From Embleya sp051903075 (GTDB lineage Bacteria; Actinomycetota; Actinomycetes; Streptomycetales; Streptomycetaceae): a DNA stretch of 64,000 nucleotides. Under the pieces are notes generated by a model. The model was not told where the DNA came from and made no database searches. It was given only the letters and a program-made list of their open reading frames with translations. The stretch spans positions 3,782,001 to 3,846,000 of the forward strand of contig NZ_CP182422.1 in NCBI RefSeq assembly GCF_051903075.1, in the 5' to 3' direction. A program made the position numbers and the translations under genes. Below, piece by piece: positions 63,885 through 64,000 of the stretch. Positions within the stretch are counted from its first letter, which is position 1. Every line of letters begins with the position of its first letter.

Positions 63885-63950
63885 GGCGCCCACCGTAGCC
63901 GGCGGCAGGCGCCGCACCCGAAACGGGCACCGCCGCGCGCGGGTACGCCG

Positions 63951-63982
63951 AAGGCCCGGCTCCTGGAGGGGAGCCGGGCCTT
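63951..63982. terminator. Terminator near the right edge
   Basis: AAGGCCCGGCTCC pairs with GGAGCCGGGCCTT around a 6-nt loop. It probably ends a gene beyond the window, or blocks read-through into the MFS gene. Confidence 0.65.
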
Positions 63983-64000
63983 GGGTCACTCGAACGCACC

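Overview
The window is the origin-proximal core of a high-GC actinomycete chromosome. Gene order, GTG/TTG starts, class E sortases, CrgA, DLW-39, DUF5324 and the dnaA-oriC-dnaN layout fit the Streptomycetaceae or a near relative; the exact genus is inferred, not proven. oriC lies at about 37.26-38.09 kb, between dnaN and dnaA, so the two replichores diverge inside the window.

Left to right: (1) 1-0.5 kb: a truncated DUF2252 gene and tRNA-Leu. (2) 0.9-9.3 kb: a cell-wall growth and signalling operon (fhaA, fhaB, PP2C phosphatase, ftsW/rodA, class B PBP, PASTA Ser/Thr kinase). (3) 9.5-17.2 kb: three class E sortases interleaved with a pabA/trpG amidotransferase and a small membrane protein, then DUF881, crgA, a rhomboid protease, a cyclophilin and DUF5324. 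This matches the trpG-pknB-pbpA-rodA-pstP-fha block of mycobacteria. (4) 17.2-27.3 kb: tRNA-Ala, a parS inside a 50-bp palindrome, DLW-39, a quinone-reductase/regulator pair, then a variable region. That region holds decayed gene remnants, a pseudo-caspase-like gene, gcvH and a roughly 5-kb island bounded by a 44-bp direct repeat of the 3' half of tRNA-Ile. (5) 27.3-40.1 kb: the replication cluster DUF3566-gyrA-gyrB-dciA-recF-gnd-dnaN-oriC-dnaA, transcribed leftward. (6) 40.4-46.8 kb: rpmH-rnpA-yidD-yidC-jag-rsmG-parA-parB, transcribed rightward, with five parS-type sites. (7) 46.9-64 kb: amidase, trxA, trxB, an anti-sigma/ECF sigma pair (RsmA/SigM type), a membrane pseudokinase, murJ, DUF6049, a Nudix hydrolase, cca, two small exported-domain membrane proteins and an MFS transporter.

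The genes act together on chromosome start-up (DnaA, DnaN, RecF, gyrase, DciA), origin segregation (ParAB-parS) and growth or division of the envelope (FtsW/PBP/PknB/PP2C/FHA, CrgA, MurJ with its pseudokinase, YidC). Redox control (Trx plus the sigma/anti-sigma pair) and RNA maturation (RnpA, Cca, RsmG) complete the core. The accessory material is concentrated at 19.8-27.2 kb. The best candidates for something undescribed are the APH-like / GRDP-like / TPR-regulator / repeat-protein module inside the tRNA-Ile island, its decayed second copy, and the pseudo-caspase gene beside it.
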